This document shows positions 22,601 to 31,109 of a stretch of 39,540 nucleotides of DNA, in pieces. A program made the translations under genes and the position numbers. Under the pieces are notes generated by a model. The model saw only the letters and a list, made by a program, of their open reading frames with translations, was not told where the DNA came from and ran no database searches. The DNA comes from Lachnospiraceae bacterium (GTDB lineage Bacteria > Bacillota > Clostridia > Lachnospirales > Lachnospiraceae): the NCBI GenBank assembly GCA_021769135.1, contig JAETTM010000039.1, positions 1-39,540 of the forward strand, in the 5' to 3' direction. Position 1 is the first letter of the stretch, and each line of letters begins with the position of its first letter.

Positions 22601-24113
22601 AATTGCTGTTTTCCTGTGAAGTACAAGTTCCCCTTTTCCTGGTGGCTTCTTTGATTGGAAGTCCGGTATTATAATCTAACTGACGGGGTTCGTACTCTTC
22701 ATTTTCCCGTTGTCTGGTCATCAGGCGGCTGTTCCAGGTCTTGTCGTGGGGATAGCTGTTCCACGGGCGATTCTCCCAGTAGTATCCGCGAAACGGGTCG
22801 CGGGTGTTATACATATTATCAAGCAGTGCTTTGTGCAGGCGTTTCTTTTCATTGTCCAGGGAAGCGTCAAAAATCAGATTCTTCATTTCTTCAGGATCAT
22901 TCTTCAGGTCGTAGAGCTCATCGGATGTCATCAGGTTGATGACCAGCTTATACCGTCCGTCAAAAACACAGCGGACAGGTTGGTAACCGCCAAATCCATC
23001 GTGATCGACCTCGTATCGCCCAAATTCCATAAATACATACTCATTGGTTCTCTGGCCTGTTTTCAGCTCTTCATAAATACTTTTTCCTTCAAAGACCTTT
23101 GGCTTTGGCACTTGGAAGATGTCACAGATAGTTGGGGCCAGATTGATGTGCGAGACCGGGTTGGAATTCACCTGGTTTCGGCCAAAACCGCGTACAATGA
23201 AGGGGATGTGGGTGATCTCCTCATACATGGCGGGCCCCTTGGCGGTCAAGGAGTGGGAGTAAAGCATATCACCGTGGTCGGATGTGTATATTACAACAGC
23301 ATCACTGGCATAATCATCCACCGCCTTTAACACACGTCCGATCTCATAGTCAACAAAGCTGTTGCAACCGAGAAAATATTTAAAATTCATGGAGAAATCA
23401 GGCGAGGCTGCTTTCATATAGTCGCTGCCTGCCCATATTCTGTGATGTTCGGGTTTATCCGCAAGTGTATCAAGCAGGTTGTTTTTGCGGGGGAATTCAT
23501 AATGTTCATATTTGGACCAGAATTCCCTGGGACAGAGGCAGGGGTCATGGGGCTCGTCATAGGAGAGCACCAGAAAGTAGTCTTCGTCCGTATTCTGATA
23601 GTTCTTCAGGAAATCAATTGCTTTGTCAGAACAGCGGTGTCCAAAGGTGAATTCTTCTTTGATATCATGGGTTTCCATGCTCTGGGCCTGACGGGAAAGA
23701 TAGCGTTCCTCCTCTGTGAGTTCATCCAGATAATTGCGCATGTCATACCAGTAATCGGAATCCCAGCCATCCGGGCATCTGCCCAGCCCGAAGTAGTCGC
23801 CGCCATCCAGATGCCACTTCCCGATATAGGCGCTGTGAATGCCATGATCTCTCAGCCGGCGTCCAATATTCTGGACATTGTCGGACAGCCCCATGCAGTT
23901 TGACCAGCCGGCGCAGGAGTGGGGATATGTGCCAGTGAATATTGCAGAGCGGGCAGGCTGGCAAACCGGCTGTGTGGTGTAAGCCTGCTCAAAACGGATT
24001 CCATCGGCAGCCAGTTTGTCCAGATTGGGGGTAATCATGTCAGGGTTGCCATAACAGCCCAGCATATCGGTACGTGTTGTGTCAGTCATGATTAGAATTA
24101 CTTTTTTACTCAT
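22599..24113 (-). CDS. Type I sulfatase (cytoplasmic), second copy
   Basis: 504 residues from ATG 24113 (AAAGGAGA nine bases upstream); the longer frame from 24143 has no site. Formylglycine motif PVCQPARSAIFTGTYP with C51; catalytic elements IMTDTTRTD, AYIGKWHLDGGDYF and YTSDHGDMLYSHS. No signal peptide. It differs considerably from the first sulfatase, so the two probably remove sulfate from different positions. It is the last gene of the kinase-regulator-sulfatase transcript, so it would be made at a level tied to the sensor system. Maturation by a radical-SAM enzyme elsewhere is required. Confidence 0.88.
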   Translation of the reverse strand: MSKKVILIMTDTTRTDMLGCYGNPDMITPNLDKLAADGIRFEQAYTTQPVCQPARSAIFTGTYPHSCAGWSNCMGLSDNVQNIGRRLRDHGIHSAYIGKWHLDGGDYFGLGRCPDGWDSDYWYDMRNYLDELTEEERYLSRQAQSMETHDIKEEFTFGHRCSDKAIDFLKNYQNTDEDYFLVLSYDEPHDPCLCPREFWSKYEHYEFPRKNNLLDTLADKPEHHRIWAGSDYMKAASPDFSMNFKYFLGCNSFVDYEIGRVLKAVDDYASDAVVIYTSDHGDMLYSHSLTAKGPAMYEEITHIPFIVRGFGRNQVNSNPVSHINLAPTICDIFQVPKPKVFEGKSIYEELKTGQRTNEYVFMEFGRYEVDHDGFGGYQPVRCVFDGRYKLVINLMTSDELYDLKNDPEEMKNLIFDASLDNEKKRLHKALLDNMYNTRDPFRGYYWENRPWNSYPHDKTWNSRLMTRQRENEEYEPRQLDYNTGLPIKEATRKRGTCTSQENSN

Positions 24114-24163
24114 AAAATTGATTCTCCTTTCGTGAATGAGCAATATATGTATTTGATAATTCT

Positions 24164-25777
24164 TTATTTATTTATTTTGTTCCGGCATTCATAATTTTTA
24201 GGGGACATACCGGTTACTTTCTTAAATACTTTGCTGAAATAGTATGCGTTCTCAAATCCCAGCTGGTTAGCAATTTCATAGATTAGATATTGGCCGGAAT
24301 TGATTAGTTCTTTGGCGTGTTCGATTTTTACCTCGGCAATATAATCTGAAACAGTTTGGTTCATATAGTTGCTAAAGGAAGTGCTCAGGTAGCCGGGGCT
24401 TATTTTTAGATACTCCGCAATATCTGATAATGTTAATTTATCCTTATAGTGTTCATGGATGTAGCGTTTTGCCATATGTACAAACTTGTCGGAGCGTTTC
24501 TCCTTTCTCTCGGTCAGCAGGGTGCACATTTTATCACAGAAGCTGTTTAGCCACAGCAGGATATCATCCAGGCTTTTCAGCTGTGACAGTTGTTCGGCGA
24601 TATCGATGCTGTATGGGAAAGCGTTATCCTCTAAGCTTTCGTTTTGCAGCAGGTCGTGCAGGTAAGAATATATATTGATACAGGCGCTGGCTGCCTGGGT
24701 CTTATCCGGTTTATACTGCCTAAACAATTCGGAGAGTTCACGGAAAATGTCTTTCAGATTTTCGCTTTCGTTTTCGAGTACGGCAGTGGACATGGGCCTT
24801 TTTAGGAAATTGATATTAAATTCTCTTTGTACAGGCTGACCGGGGCGGGATTCCTGGTTTTTGTAAAATGAAATGCACAAAGAAGACTCGTAGTAACAGT
24901 GGTTCAGAGCGGACTGAGCTTCTTTGAAAGCCTCAGGAAGCATCGTGGGTTCAGCTTTCTTCTGGCTGATACCGAACAGGGCGGTCAGGGCAAAATAGGT
25001 GCCAAGAGCCACATTGACTTTCGTGCAGAATTCAGAAAGAGACTTCTTATTATCGCTTTCAGGCTTGGGGCAAATCACAAGGAGCAGGGTATCTTTGTGA
25101 GGAATAAGTATAGTGTGATTAGAAAAATACCGCGCTCCTATTCTCGATACAATGTCCAGAAGCTGGTTGGAGATAAACTGAAAGTCATAAGCTTCTGCAT
25201 GGCCGAAAAAAATCTGTTCTGGTTTCATCTGTAATAAGATTAGATACGCATTCTGATATCGGGCGGATATTTCCGGATTAGAGGGAAAGTCTGCATCCGA
25301 TGCGGAAAGAAGGAGCTGGGAAAAGTAATTGCGCTCCTGCTGTTCTTGTGTATCTTTTAAAAGGAGTGTATACAGTTCCTTATTGTGGTGGCTTTCCATA
25401 CGGGAGCAATGTTCCTTGGCTCTGTCCAGGGCTTGAATCAGTGTTTGCGGCTGAAGATCAAGTTTCACAAGATAGTCAACGGCACCCAGATGCACAGCCT
25501 GTTTCGCCAGCTGGAAATCCTCCAGATTAGTGAGGAAGAGGAAAGCAAATTCGCAGTTTTTTTTCTGGCAGGCTTCAATTAATTCCAGGCCATTCATCAC
25601 TGGCATACGAATATCTGTGATGATGATATCTGGCTGGGTTTCCATGATTAGCTCAATGGCATCATGGCCATTGGTGGCTTTCCCTACGATACAGCAGTCA
25701 TGTTCTTCCCAACAGATAAGGGATGCAATACCAGCTAAGATCAAAGGTTCATCGTCGATCAAAATGATTCGGTACAT
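24164..25777 (-). CDS. YesN-type response regulator with AraC DNA-binding domain
   Basis: 537 residues: receiver domain (about 1-120) with phospho-acceptor D55 in DIIITDIRMP, a long middle region, and a C-terminal AraC/XylS domain (about 435-537) with RYIHEHYKDKLTLSDIAEYL and VFKKVTGMSPKNY. AAAGGAG lies seven bases before ATG 25777. It is co-transcribed with the sensor kinase just upstream. Regulators of this type control carbohydrate import and degradation, here probably the binding-protein operon through the 29-bp block. Confidence 0.92.
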   Translation of the reverse strand: MYRIILIDDEPLILAGIASLICWEEHDCCIVGKATNGHDAIELIMETQPDIIITDIRMPVMNGLELIEACQKKNCEFAFLFLTNLEDFQLAKQAVHLGAVDYLVKLDLQPQTLIQALDRAKEHCSRMESHHNKELYTLLLKDTQEQQERNYFSQLLLSASDADFPSNPEISARYQNAYLILLQMKPEQIFFGHAEAYDFQFISNQLLDIVSRIGARYFSNHTILIPHKDTLLLVICPKPESDNKKSLSEFCTKVNVALGTYFALTALFGISQKKAEPTMLPEAFKEAQSALNHCYYESSLCISFYKNQESRPGQPVQREFNINFLKRPMSTAVLENESENLKDIFRELSELFRQYKPDKTQAASACINIYSYLHDLLQNESLEDNAFPYSIDIAEQLSQLKSLDDILLWLNSFCDKMCTLLTERKEKRSDKFVHMAKRYIHEHYKDKLTLSDIAEYLKISPGYLSTSFSNYMNQTVSDYIAEVKIEHAKELINSGQYLIYEIANQLGFENAYYFSKVFKKVTGMSPKNYECRNKINK

Positions 25778-25789
25778 AAGAGACTCCTT

Positions 25790-27574
25790 TTATATAAATT
25801 CTAATGGAAGCGATACTGTAACACAAGTGTAGACGCCTACTTCACTATCGATTTTAAGTCCATATTCCTGGCCGTATACCAGTTTGATCCTGCGATCAAC
25901 ATTCGGAAGCCCGATCCCGCTCATGTAATTTTTGGTTACCCGTGAGGTATTGGTCAGCAGGCGGGCAATATTTTCTTCTGATATGCCGATGCCGTTGTCG
26001 CGGATACTGATATATAGAACCTGCTCTTTTGAAAAAATGTGGATTTTGATCAATCCTGGTTTCCCGCTCGGTTCGATGCCGGAAAAGATACTGTTCTCCA
26101 CTAACGGCTGCAAAGTCAGTTTGATGATGCGCGCATCGTACAGTGCAGGAGCATCAACGGATATTTCAACATCAAAAAGTTCTATATAGCGTATTTTTTC
26201 AATGGTAATATAATTGTCGAGAAAATCCAGTTCCTGTCGGACAGTCACTTTCTCGTTAAATCCTTTTGCCATATTTTTCAGCAAGGATGATAGGGCGGAG
26301 ACTACTTTCACGATACCGGTATTGTGTTGCATCGTTGCGATCCATTTAATAGAGTCCAGGGTATTATAGAGAAAATGAGGGTTAATCTGAGCCTGCAGCA
26401 TTTTGATTTCCAGGTTCATTTTTTCCTGTTCATCCCGAATCCGGTTTTCCATAAGAGTAGAAACATGGGCTGACATTTCGTTGATTTGCCGGCCGATGAT
26501 TCCCAGTTCATCATTGGATTCAATATCCGGATTCTTGCTAAAGTCGCCGGAGGATATAACCTCCATATGCTCCACCAGGCGCAAGATAGGGCGCGTCAGA
26601 TAGCGGGTAAACAACAGGGATAAGGAAAAACCGATAGCAATGCTGGATATAAAGACCAAACCCAAAGTGGCACGTATGGCATTGGGGTTTAGTGAAATAT
26701 TTTTCAACGGCAGCACTTCACAGAGGATTAGGCCGCTGACGGAGAGGCGCTCCCAAGTAAAAATACAGTCTGTATCGGACAGCGATGTTTTTAAACAGCC
26801 GGATTGTTCCGGATGGGCATTCAGAAAAGCCTGTATATCCATCATGGAGAATGATTCCATATTCATGCTGCTGACCGGGGAGAAATCATTGGTCATGATG
26901 AGGATTGCCTTGTCCTGGGATAAAAGTTCCAGCGTGTCCTGAAACAGTTTTGGGGAAAGCGTAAGGCAGACCCATGCATCCTCAGGGGAATCCTTTCTGG
27001 AATATTGCAGCGGGCGTATTAGGGGGAGGAGCTGGGGAATGGTTTTGGCATTTAAAGGAAAGGGATTATCCCTGAGTGTCAAGGTGTACTCCCGCATATT
27101 TTTATTGAGCAACTCATGAAACCATGATGCCGCCATTATGTGGTCGGCATCATGTGAGCTGCCGTAGGAGGTTCCGGCCTGTATGAAAAGAGAACCTTTC
27201 TCATATACCGTAATTTTATGGATGTATTCATTGTAGCCGGAGATGGCACAGAGATCCCTTAATACATTAGCGGCATAAATTTGGGATTCCTCACCGGAGC
27301 GGCTGTCATAGCCGGAGAGGATGGAGGCAAGGAATAAAGATTGCCGTCCGGCGCAGTTCTGGACAATGTTAATGATTTCATCGCAGGCGATTTCAATTCT
27401 GGATGCAACCAGATGTAAGCGGTTGACGGAATTGGCAGCTTCACTGTCGATGACATCTTTTTTATAGAAAGAATATGTGTAGATGCTGATTATGAATGCG
27501 ATGCAGACAATTACCAGAAAATTATACAATATCATACGTTTTCGGAAGGTAATAGGTATCGTATTCTTGTTCAT
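25790..27574 (-). CDS. YesM-type sensor histidine kinase
   Basis: 594 residues from ATG 27574 (GAAAGGG eight bases upstream; GTG 27583 is too close). An N-terminal membrane helix (about 12-35), a large extracellular sensor domain, a second helix (about 300-325), a HAMP linker and the His_kinase motif MLQAQINPHFLYNTLDSI with the phospho-accepting His, then the ATPase domain (IRDNGIGI, MSGIGLPNVDRRI). It is likely to sense a glycosaminoglycan product, directly or through the binding protein. Its gene is followed after 12 bases by the response regulator. Confidence 0.92.
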   Translation of the reverse strand: MNKNTIPITFRKRMILYNFLVIVCIAFIISIYTYSFYKKDVIDSEAANSVNRLHLVASRIEIACDEIINIVQNCAGRQSLFLASILSGYDSRSGEESQIYAANVLRDLCAISGYNEYIHKITVYEKGSLFIQAGTSYGSSHDADHIMAASWFHELLNKNMREYTLTLRDNPFPLNAKTIPQLLPLIRPLQYSRKDSPEDAWVCLTLSPKLFQDTLELLSQDKAILIMTNDFSPVSSMNMESFSMMDIQAFLNAHPEQSGCLKTSLSDTDCIFTWERLSVSGLILCEVLPLKNISLNPNAIRATLGLVFISSIAIGFSLSLLFTRYLTRPILRLVEHMEVISSGDFSKNPDIESNDELGIIGRQINEMSAHVSTLMENRIRDEQEKMNLEIKMLQAQINPHFLYNTLDSIKWIATMQHNTGIVKVVSALSSLLKNMAKGFNEKVTVRQELDFLDNYITIEKIRYIELFDVEISVDAPALYDARIIKLTLQPLVENSIFSGIEPSGKPGLIKIHIFSKEQVLYISIRDNGIGISEENIARLLTNTSRVTKNYMSGIGLPNVDRRIKLVYGQEYGLKIDSEVGVYTCVTVSLPLEFI

Positions 27575-27630
27575 CAGATTCACCCTTTCAGTGCATTTTA
27601 TATGCCTATCATGTACAGTTATTTAACCTT

Positions 27631-27659
27631 ATTATATAAAATGGAGTTGATTTTTACAA
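27631..27659 (-). promoter_or_regulatory. Promoter of the sensor-regulator-sulfatase operon
   Basis: Minus strand: TTGTAA (27654-27659), 17-base spacer, TATAAT (27631-27636), 57 bases before the kinase start. Confidence 0.65.
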
Positions 27660-27681
27660 CGCGATTAGGCAAAATATACAT

Positions 27682-27710
27682 AAAGTAACAGAATAAGAAA
27701 AAAGTATATT
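27682..27710 (+). promoter_or_regulatory. Second copy of the candidate response-regulator box
   Basis: The same 29-base block as at 14308-14336, 28 of 29 identical, in the same orientation on the + strand. It lies upstream of the kinase promoter and 62 bases before a small lipoprotein-like ORF, so it may control either direction. Confidence 0.5.
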
Positions 27711-27772
27711 TTTCCTGGTGTCAGGGTCAGAAATGAAAAAATAACAATTTGATAGTTGAAAGGACAATATAT

Positions 27773-27922
27773 ATGGCAGAAGATTTATATCAGGATGCCA
27801 AAAGAAATGGGAAGGGAGATTCCAACGAAAGAAGACGGCGGAACAAAAAAACAGGAAACCGCATCATCAGTATAGCCGCACTTGGCCTGTTGCTTGCAGC
27901 CTGCGGTGCGCCGTCAGCTTAG
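27773..27922 (+). pseudogene. Short lipoprotein-like ORF, probably a gene remnant
   Basis: ATG 27773 follows GAAAGGA and reads 49 residues: a charged N-terminus (NERRRRNKKTGN), a hydrophobic stretch with LLLAACG (lipobox-like), then TAG. A different frame after 27922 stays open to 28044 (ASFTDYGGKPGMGWGDGTMP). The arrangement suggests a degraded lipoprotein or binding-protein gene, but I do not recognise a family. The 27923-28428 interval otherwise holds only the glpP promoter and DnaA-box-like sites. Confidence 0.3.
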
Positions 27923-28213
27923 TGTCGAACCTCACTTTTGAAAAGAGCCATATGGCGGCCAGCTTCACCGATTACGGTGGCAAGCCGGGCATGGGATGGG
28001 GTGATGGCACAATGCCCAACGTAGGTGCGGATAAGTGGAAGTAGGAGAAGTTATCCATATGGGTACAAAATGTGGTTTCATGCGGCCAGGAGATGTGGAT
28101 AACTTTTCAGGAGAACAGGAGAAATGTTGAAAAATACGTTTTGGGAAATTTTCTTGAAAATAAGATAGGTTGGCATTAAAGTACCTTTCAAAGCTGTGGA
28201 TTATGAAATGTGA

Positions 28214-28242
28214 TTGTAGAGAAAGATGGATTTTGCTATAAT
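28214..28242 (+). promoter_or_regulatory. Promoter upstream of glpP
   Basis: TTGTAG (28214-28219), 17-base spacer, TATAAT (28237-28242). It lies 187 bases before the glpP start, implying a long leader. Confidence 0.55.
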
Positions 28243-28428
28243 AAAAATACTGCAGAAAAGTATTTGTGCAAGAAAAATTTTGTGCCCTGCTCCAATGCGG
28301 CATAACTGATTTGCATACAATAAGAGCAAACTGCCCGGATTTGATGTACCATTATATGGGGAATCCCATGAAGGAGAAAGCTGCTTTAGCGGACTGTATT
28401 GAGGGCCCAAGAAGGGAGATTGGCTATT

Positions 28429-28995
28429 ATGGCTAATAGTTTCAGGGAGATTGTGGAAGACTGCCCGGTGATTGCCACGGTCAAGGATGAGAAGAGCATG
28501 GAGAAAAGCTTTGAGTCGGAGAGCAGGATTATCTTCATTTTATTTGGCGATATTTGCAATATAGCCTCGATTGTGGACCGGGTGAAAGAACAGGGAAGGA
28601 TTGCCATGGTACATCTTGACCTTGTGTCGGGCTTCGACGGCAGGGAGATTGCGGTAGACTATATCAGGAATATGACAAGGGCCGATGGAATCATATCCAC
28701 GAAAACTCCACAGATTAACCGGGCGAAGGAGCTTGGATTGTATGCGGTGTACCGCTTTTTTGTGCTGGATTCCCGCTCTTTGGAGAATATCCGTAAGCAG
28801 AGCGCGGTGACGAAGCCGGACTGCATCGAAATACTTCCGGGGATTATGCCCAAGATTATCACCCGCATTGTGAAGGCGCAGCGGATACCCGTGATTGCCG
28901 GGGGCATGATTGACGATAAAGAGGATGTGATGCAGGCGTTGAAAGCCGGGGCAACAGCCATATCCACAACAAAGCAGGAACTTTGGTTCATTTAA
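28429..28995 (+). CDS. glpP: GlpP glycerol-3-phosphate-responsive antiterminator
   Basis: 188 residues from ATG 28429 (GAAGGGAG upstream). The whole length matches the GlpP family: CPVIATVKDEKSMEKSFE, IIFILFGDICNIASIVDRVK, VHLDLVSGFDGREIAVDYI, PDCIEILPGIMPKIITRI and IPVIAGGMIDDKEDVMQALK. In Bacillus GlpP binds leader mRNA of glycerol genes when glycerol 3-phosphate is present and prevents early termination. The glycerol-3-phosphate dehydrogenase genes lie 4 kb downstream behind a hairpin-containing leader, a plausible target. It is transcribed alone. Confidence 0.9.
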   Translation: MANSFREIVEDCPVIATVKDEKSMEKSFESESRIIFILFGDICNIASIVDRVKEQGRIAMVHLDLVSGFDGREIAVDYIRNMTRADGIISTKTPQINRAKELGLYAVYRFFVLDSRSLENIRKQSAVTKPDCIEILPGIMPKIITRIVKAQRIPVIAGGMIDDKEDVMQALKAGATAISTTKQELWFI

Positions 28996-29194
28996 TTCTA
29001 TAGTGTGCTTCTGCCTTGCGCTGCCCTTCATTTCTTTGTGCCAGGCGCATTCCGCAGCCAGGGCTTTTGACACCCAAATCAAAATAATAAAATTCTTTGA
29101 AGATTTGAAAACTTTTTCCAGCAATCATGACAATATATATATGCAAGGGCAAATATTTGCAAATTGACTTGAAAGAAGAAGGAGGATGGCTGCT

Positions 29195-29734
29195 ATGAAT
29201 AATGATGAATTCGAGCGGTTTGTCCTGAAGTTTGGAAAGGATATTCTGCGGTTTTGTCGGATGACAGCCGGAGATGCGGAAAGCGGGGACGAACTGTATC
29301 AGGACACTATGCTCAAACTGCTGGAGAAAAAGAAGAGGCTGGACTCTGCGCAGAATACAAAGAGTTACGCTTTATCCACTTCAATTTATCTTTGGAAGAA
29401 TAAGAAGAAAAAATATGCAAACAGAAGGAGGCTGGTTCCGATTGACAGTATGGATGAGATGTCCGACGAGGGATATGAAGTTTCCGATTATGAGAAGGAA
29501 GCTTCGCCGGAACATATTGTGCTGCAGCAAAGTGAGATAGATATGGTTCAGGGCCTGGTTGCATCCCTGCCGGAAAAGTACAGAATACCAATCTATTTGT
29601 ATTATTCGGCGGATATGCGTATTCATGAGGTATCTGAGATTCTCGGGCTGCCGGAAGGAACCGTTAAAAGCCGAATGCGGAAAGCAAAAAAGCAGTTAAA
29701 GGAAAAATTGGAGGCGATAGGATATGACAGATGA
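29195..29734 (+). CDS. ECF-type RNA polymerase sigma factor
   Basis: 179 residues. Region 2 near residues 10-75 (FVLKFGKDILRFCRMTAGDA, ELYQDTMLKLLEKKKRLDS) and region 4 near 115-170 (LVASLPEKYRIPIYLYYSAD, HEVSEILGLPEGTVKSRMRK). GGAGG at 29181-29185 is nine bases from ATG 29195 and directly abuts ATG 29186, so the inner ATG is preferred. It overlaps the DUF4179 gene by 11 bases, the usual sigma/anti-sigma pairing. Its regulon is unknown. Confidence 0.88.
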   Translation: MNNDEFERFVLKFGKDILRFCRMTAGDAESGDELYQDTMLKLLEKKKRLDSAQNTKSYALSTSIYLWKNKKKKYANRRRLVPIDSMDEMSDEGYEVSDYEKEASPEHIVLQQSEIDMVQGLVASLPEKYRIPIYLYYSADMRIHEVSEILGLPEGTVKSRMRKAKKQLKEKLEAIGYDR

Positions 29735-30983
29735 AAAATTGAATCAAATCTTAAAGCAAGCCCTTGCTCCTGAAATAAGCGACAGAGAAATCCGGGTACA
29801 TAGAAGGAGGAAAAGTGTGAAAAATAAATTTTTCACACGCAAATTTGTGCCTGCGGCCCAAAGTTTGCAGGTTATGGAAAGGGAATGGTTATTGACAATG
29901 AAGAAATTTGGGAAAATAGGAAAGGCAGCGGCTGCGGCTGCGGCGGCGGTAGTTGTTGGAACCCTCGGGCTGGGTTATTTTAATCCGGCGCTGGCGGCAG
30001 AAATTCCGCTGATAGGGAAAATTTTTGAAAAGGTTGAGGACGATATCACATATTCCGGCGACTATGGGGATAAGGGAACTGTCCTGACAAATGAGGATAA
30101 TGGGGGCAATTTGGACAATTCGGACTATTCCGTATCCGACAAAGGAATCACGTTGACTGCATCGGAAGTCTACTGCGATGGATATTCCATATTCCTTACG
30201 GTGAATATTGAGGCGGAAGACGCGGATTTTACTCATATCCCAGAGCATTACACAGGCATGAATGCGGCGGATGACCGGATGGCAGCAGGATTTTATATAG
30301 GCGGGACATGGAGCGTGGATGGAAGCTCCCCCGAGCTGCTGGAAAACAGGTTCGAGGGAGAAGTAATCGACAGCCATACATTTGCAGGCATGCTGAAGGT
30401 GGATTTCGCGGAAAAAGCTGCGGGCAGCGGAGAATTTAATTTAAACGTAAACGGCCTTGGCTATGATAATGACAGGATGCTTGACAGCGAAGAAATATCC
30501 GCATCCCATTGGACGGATGGCAGCTGGAACATCGCCATTCCGTTCGAAGTAAACGAGACGGATATAAAGACGATTGAAGTGGGCGAGAAAAAAGGGAATA
30601 TTACCCTTGATAATGTAGTGATAACTCCGTATCAGGTAATCGTCCATGCAACAACGCCGGGAAAACAGCGGGAACTGACGGATGACAGGAGGGAAAAGCT
30701 GCTCTCAAAGGATCCGGATATGACGGATGCAGAGATGTTTGAGCTTCTAGGGTGGTCTTATGAACCATGCCAGACAATCTGCTTTAACCAGGATGGGGAG
30801 ATGCTTTACGCCGATACGGAAATGGCAGGCAGAGCCGGTTTTGCTGTTCAGGGCAGGGAGATAACAACTCTGTACATCTTCATCTTTGACAACCTTGATG
30901 ACTGGGCACAAATGGAGAGCGAAGGGATGAACAGCAGCGTTGCCAATAAGGCTGTCATAGCCAAGGAAATTCGTGTGGAGTGA
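29724..30983 (+). CDS. DUF4179 membrane protein, probable anti-sigma factor
   Basis: 419 residues: a cytoplasmic N-terminus (MTDEKLNQILKQALAPEIS), one membrane helix (about 67-86, with an alanine run) and an extracellular part beginning with the DUF4179 hallmark FNPALAAEIPLIGKIFE. The overlap with the ECF sigma gene supports a role holding that sigma factor at the membrane until a signal arrives. The signal is unknown. Confidence 0.85.
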   Translation: MTDEKLNQILKQALAPEISDREIRVHRRRKSVKNKFFTRKFVPAAQSLQVMEREWLLTMKKFGKIGKAAAAAAAAVVVGTLGLGYFNPALAAEIPLIGKIFEKVEDDITYSGDYGDKGTVLTNEDNGGNLDNSDYSVSDKGITLTASEVYCDGYSIFLTVNIEAEDADFTHIPEHYTGMNAADDRMAAGFYIGGTWSVDGSSPELLENRFEGEVIDSHTFAGMLKVDFAEKAAGSGEFNLNVNGLGYDNDRMLDSEEISASHWTDGSWNIAIPFEVNETDIKTIEVGEKKGNITLDNVVITPYQVIVHATTPGKQRELTDDRREKLLSKDPDMTDAEMFELLGWSYEPCQTICFNQDGEMLYADTEMAGRAGFAVQGREITTLYIFIFDNLDDWAQMESEGMNSSVANKAVIAKEIRVE

Positions 30984-31058
30984 GGGGATGGGGAACAAGT
31001 AACAAAACAGTCTCCGCACTTTGCAGAGGAAATATGCCGCTAAGGCGGCGCATGAAGG

Positions 31059-31094
31059 GCTCGGCGAGCAGGGGAGAAGGATGTTCCCCTGCTC
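31059..31094. terminator. Hairpin between convergent sigma and ATPase genes
   Basis: CGAGCAGGGG pairs with CCCCTGCTCG around an 11-base loop. There is no clear T tract, so it is a likely but not textbook terminator for the two facing transcripts. Confidence 0.45.
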
Positions 31095-31109
31095 GATTGC
31101 CCGAACAGG

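Noticed and set aside
23442-23903. 153- and 206-codon frames antisense to the second sulfatase
   Set aside because: The sulfatase is supported by its formylglycine motif and start signal, and the antisense frames have none.
28051-28203. Chromosomal replication origin
   Set aside because: Three DnaA-like boxes alone, without dnaA, dnaN or an AT-rich unwinding region, are not enough.
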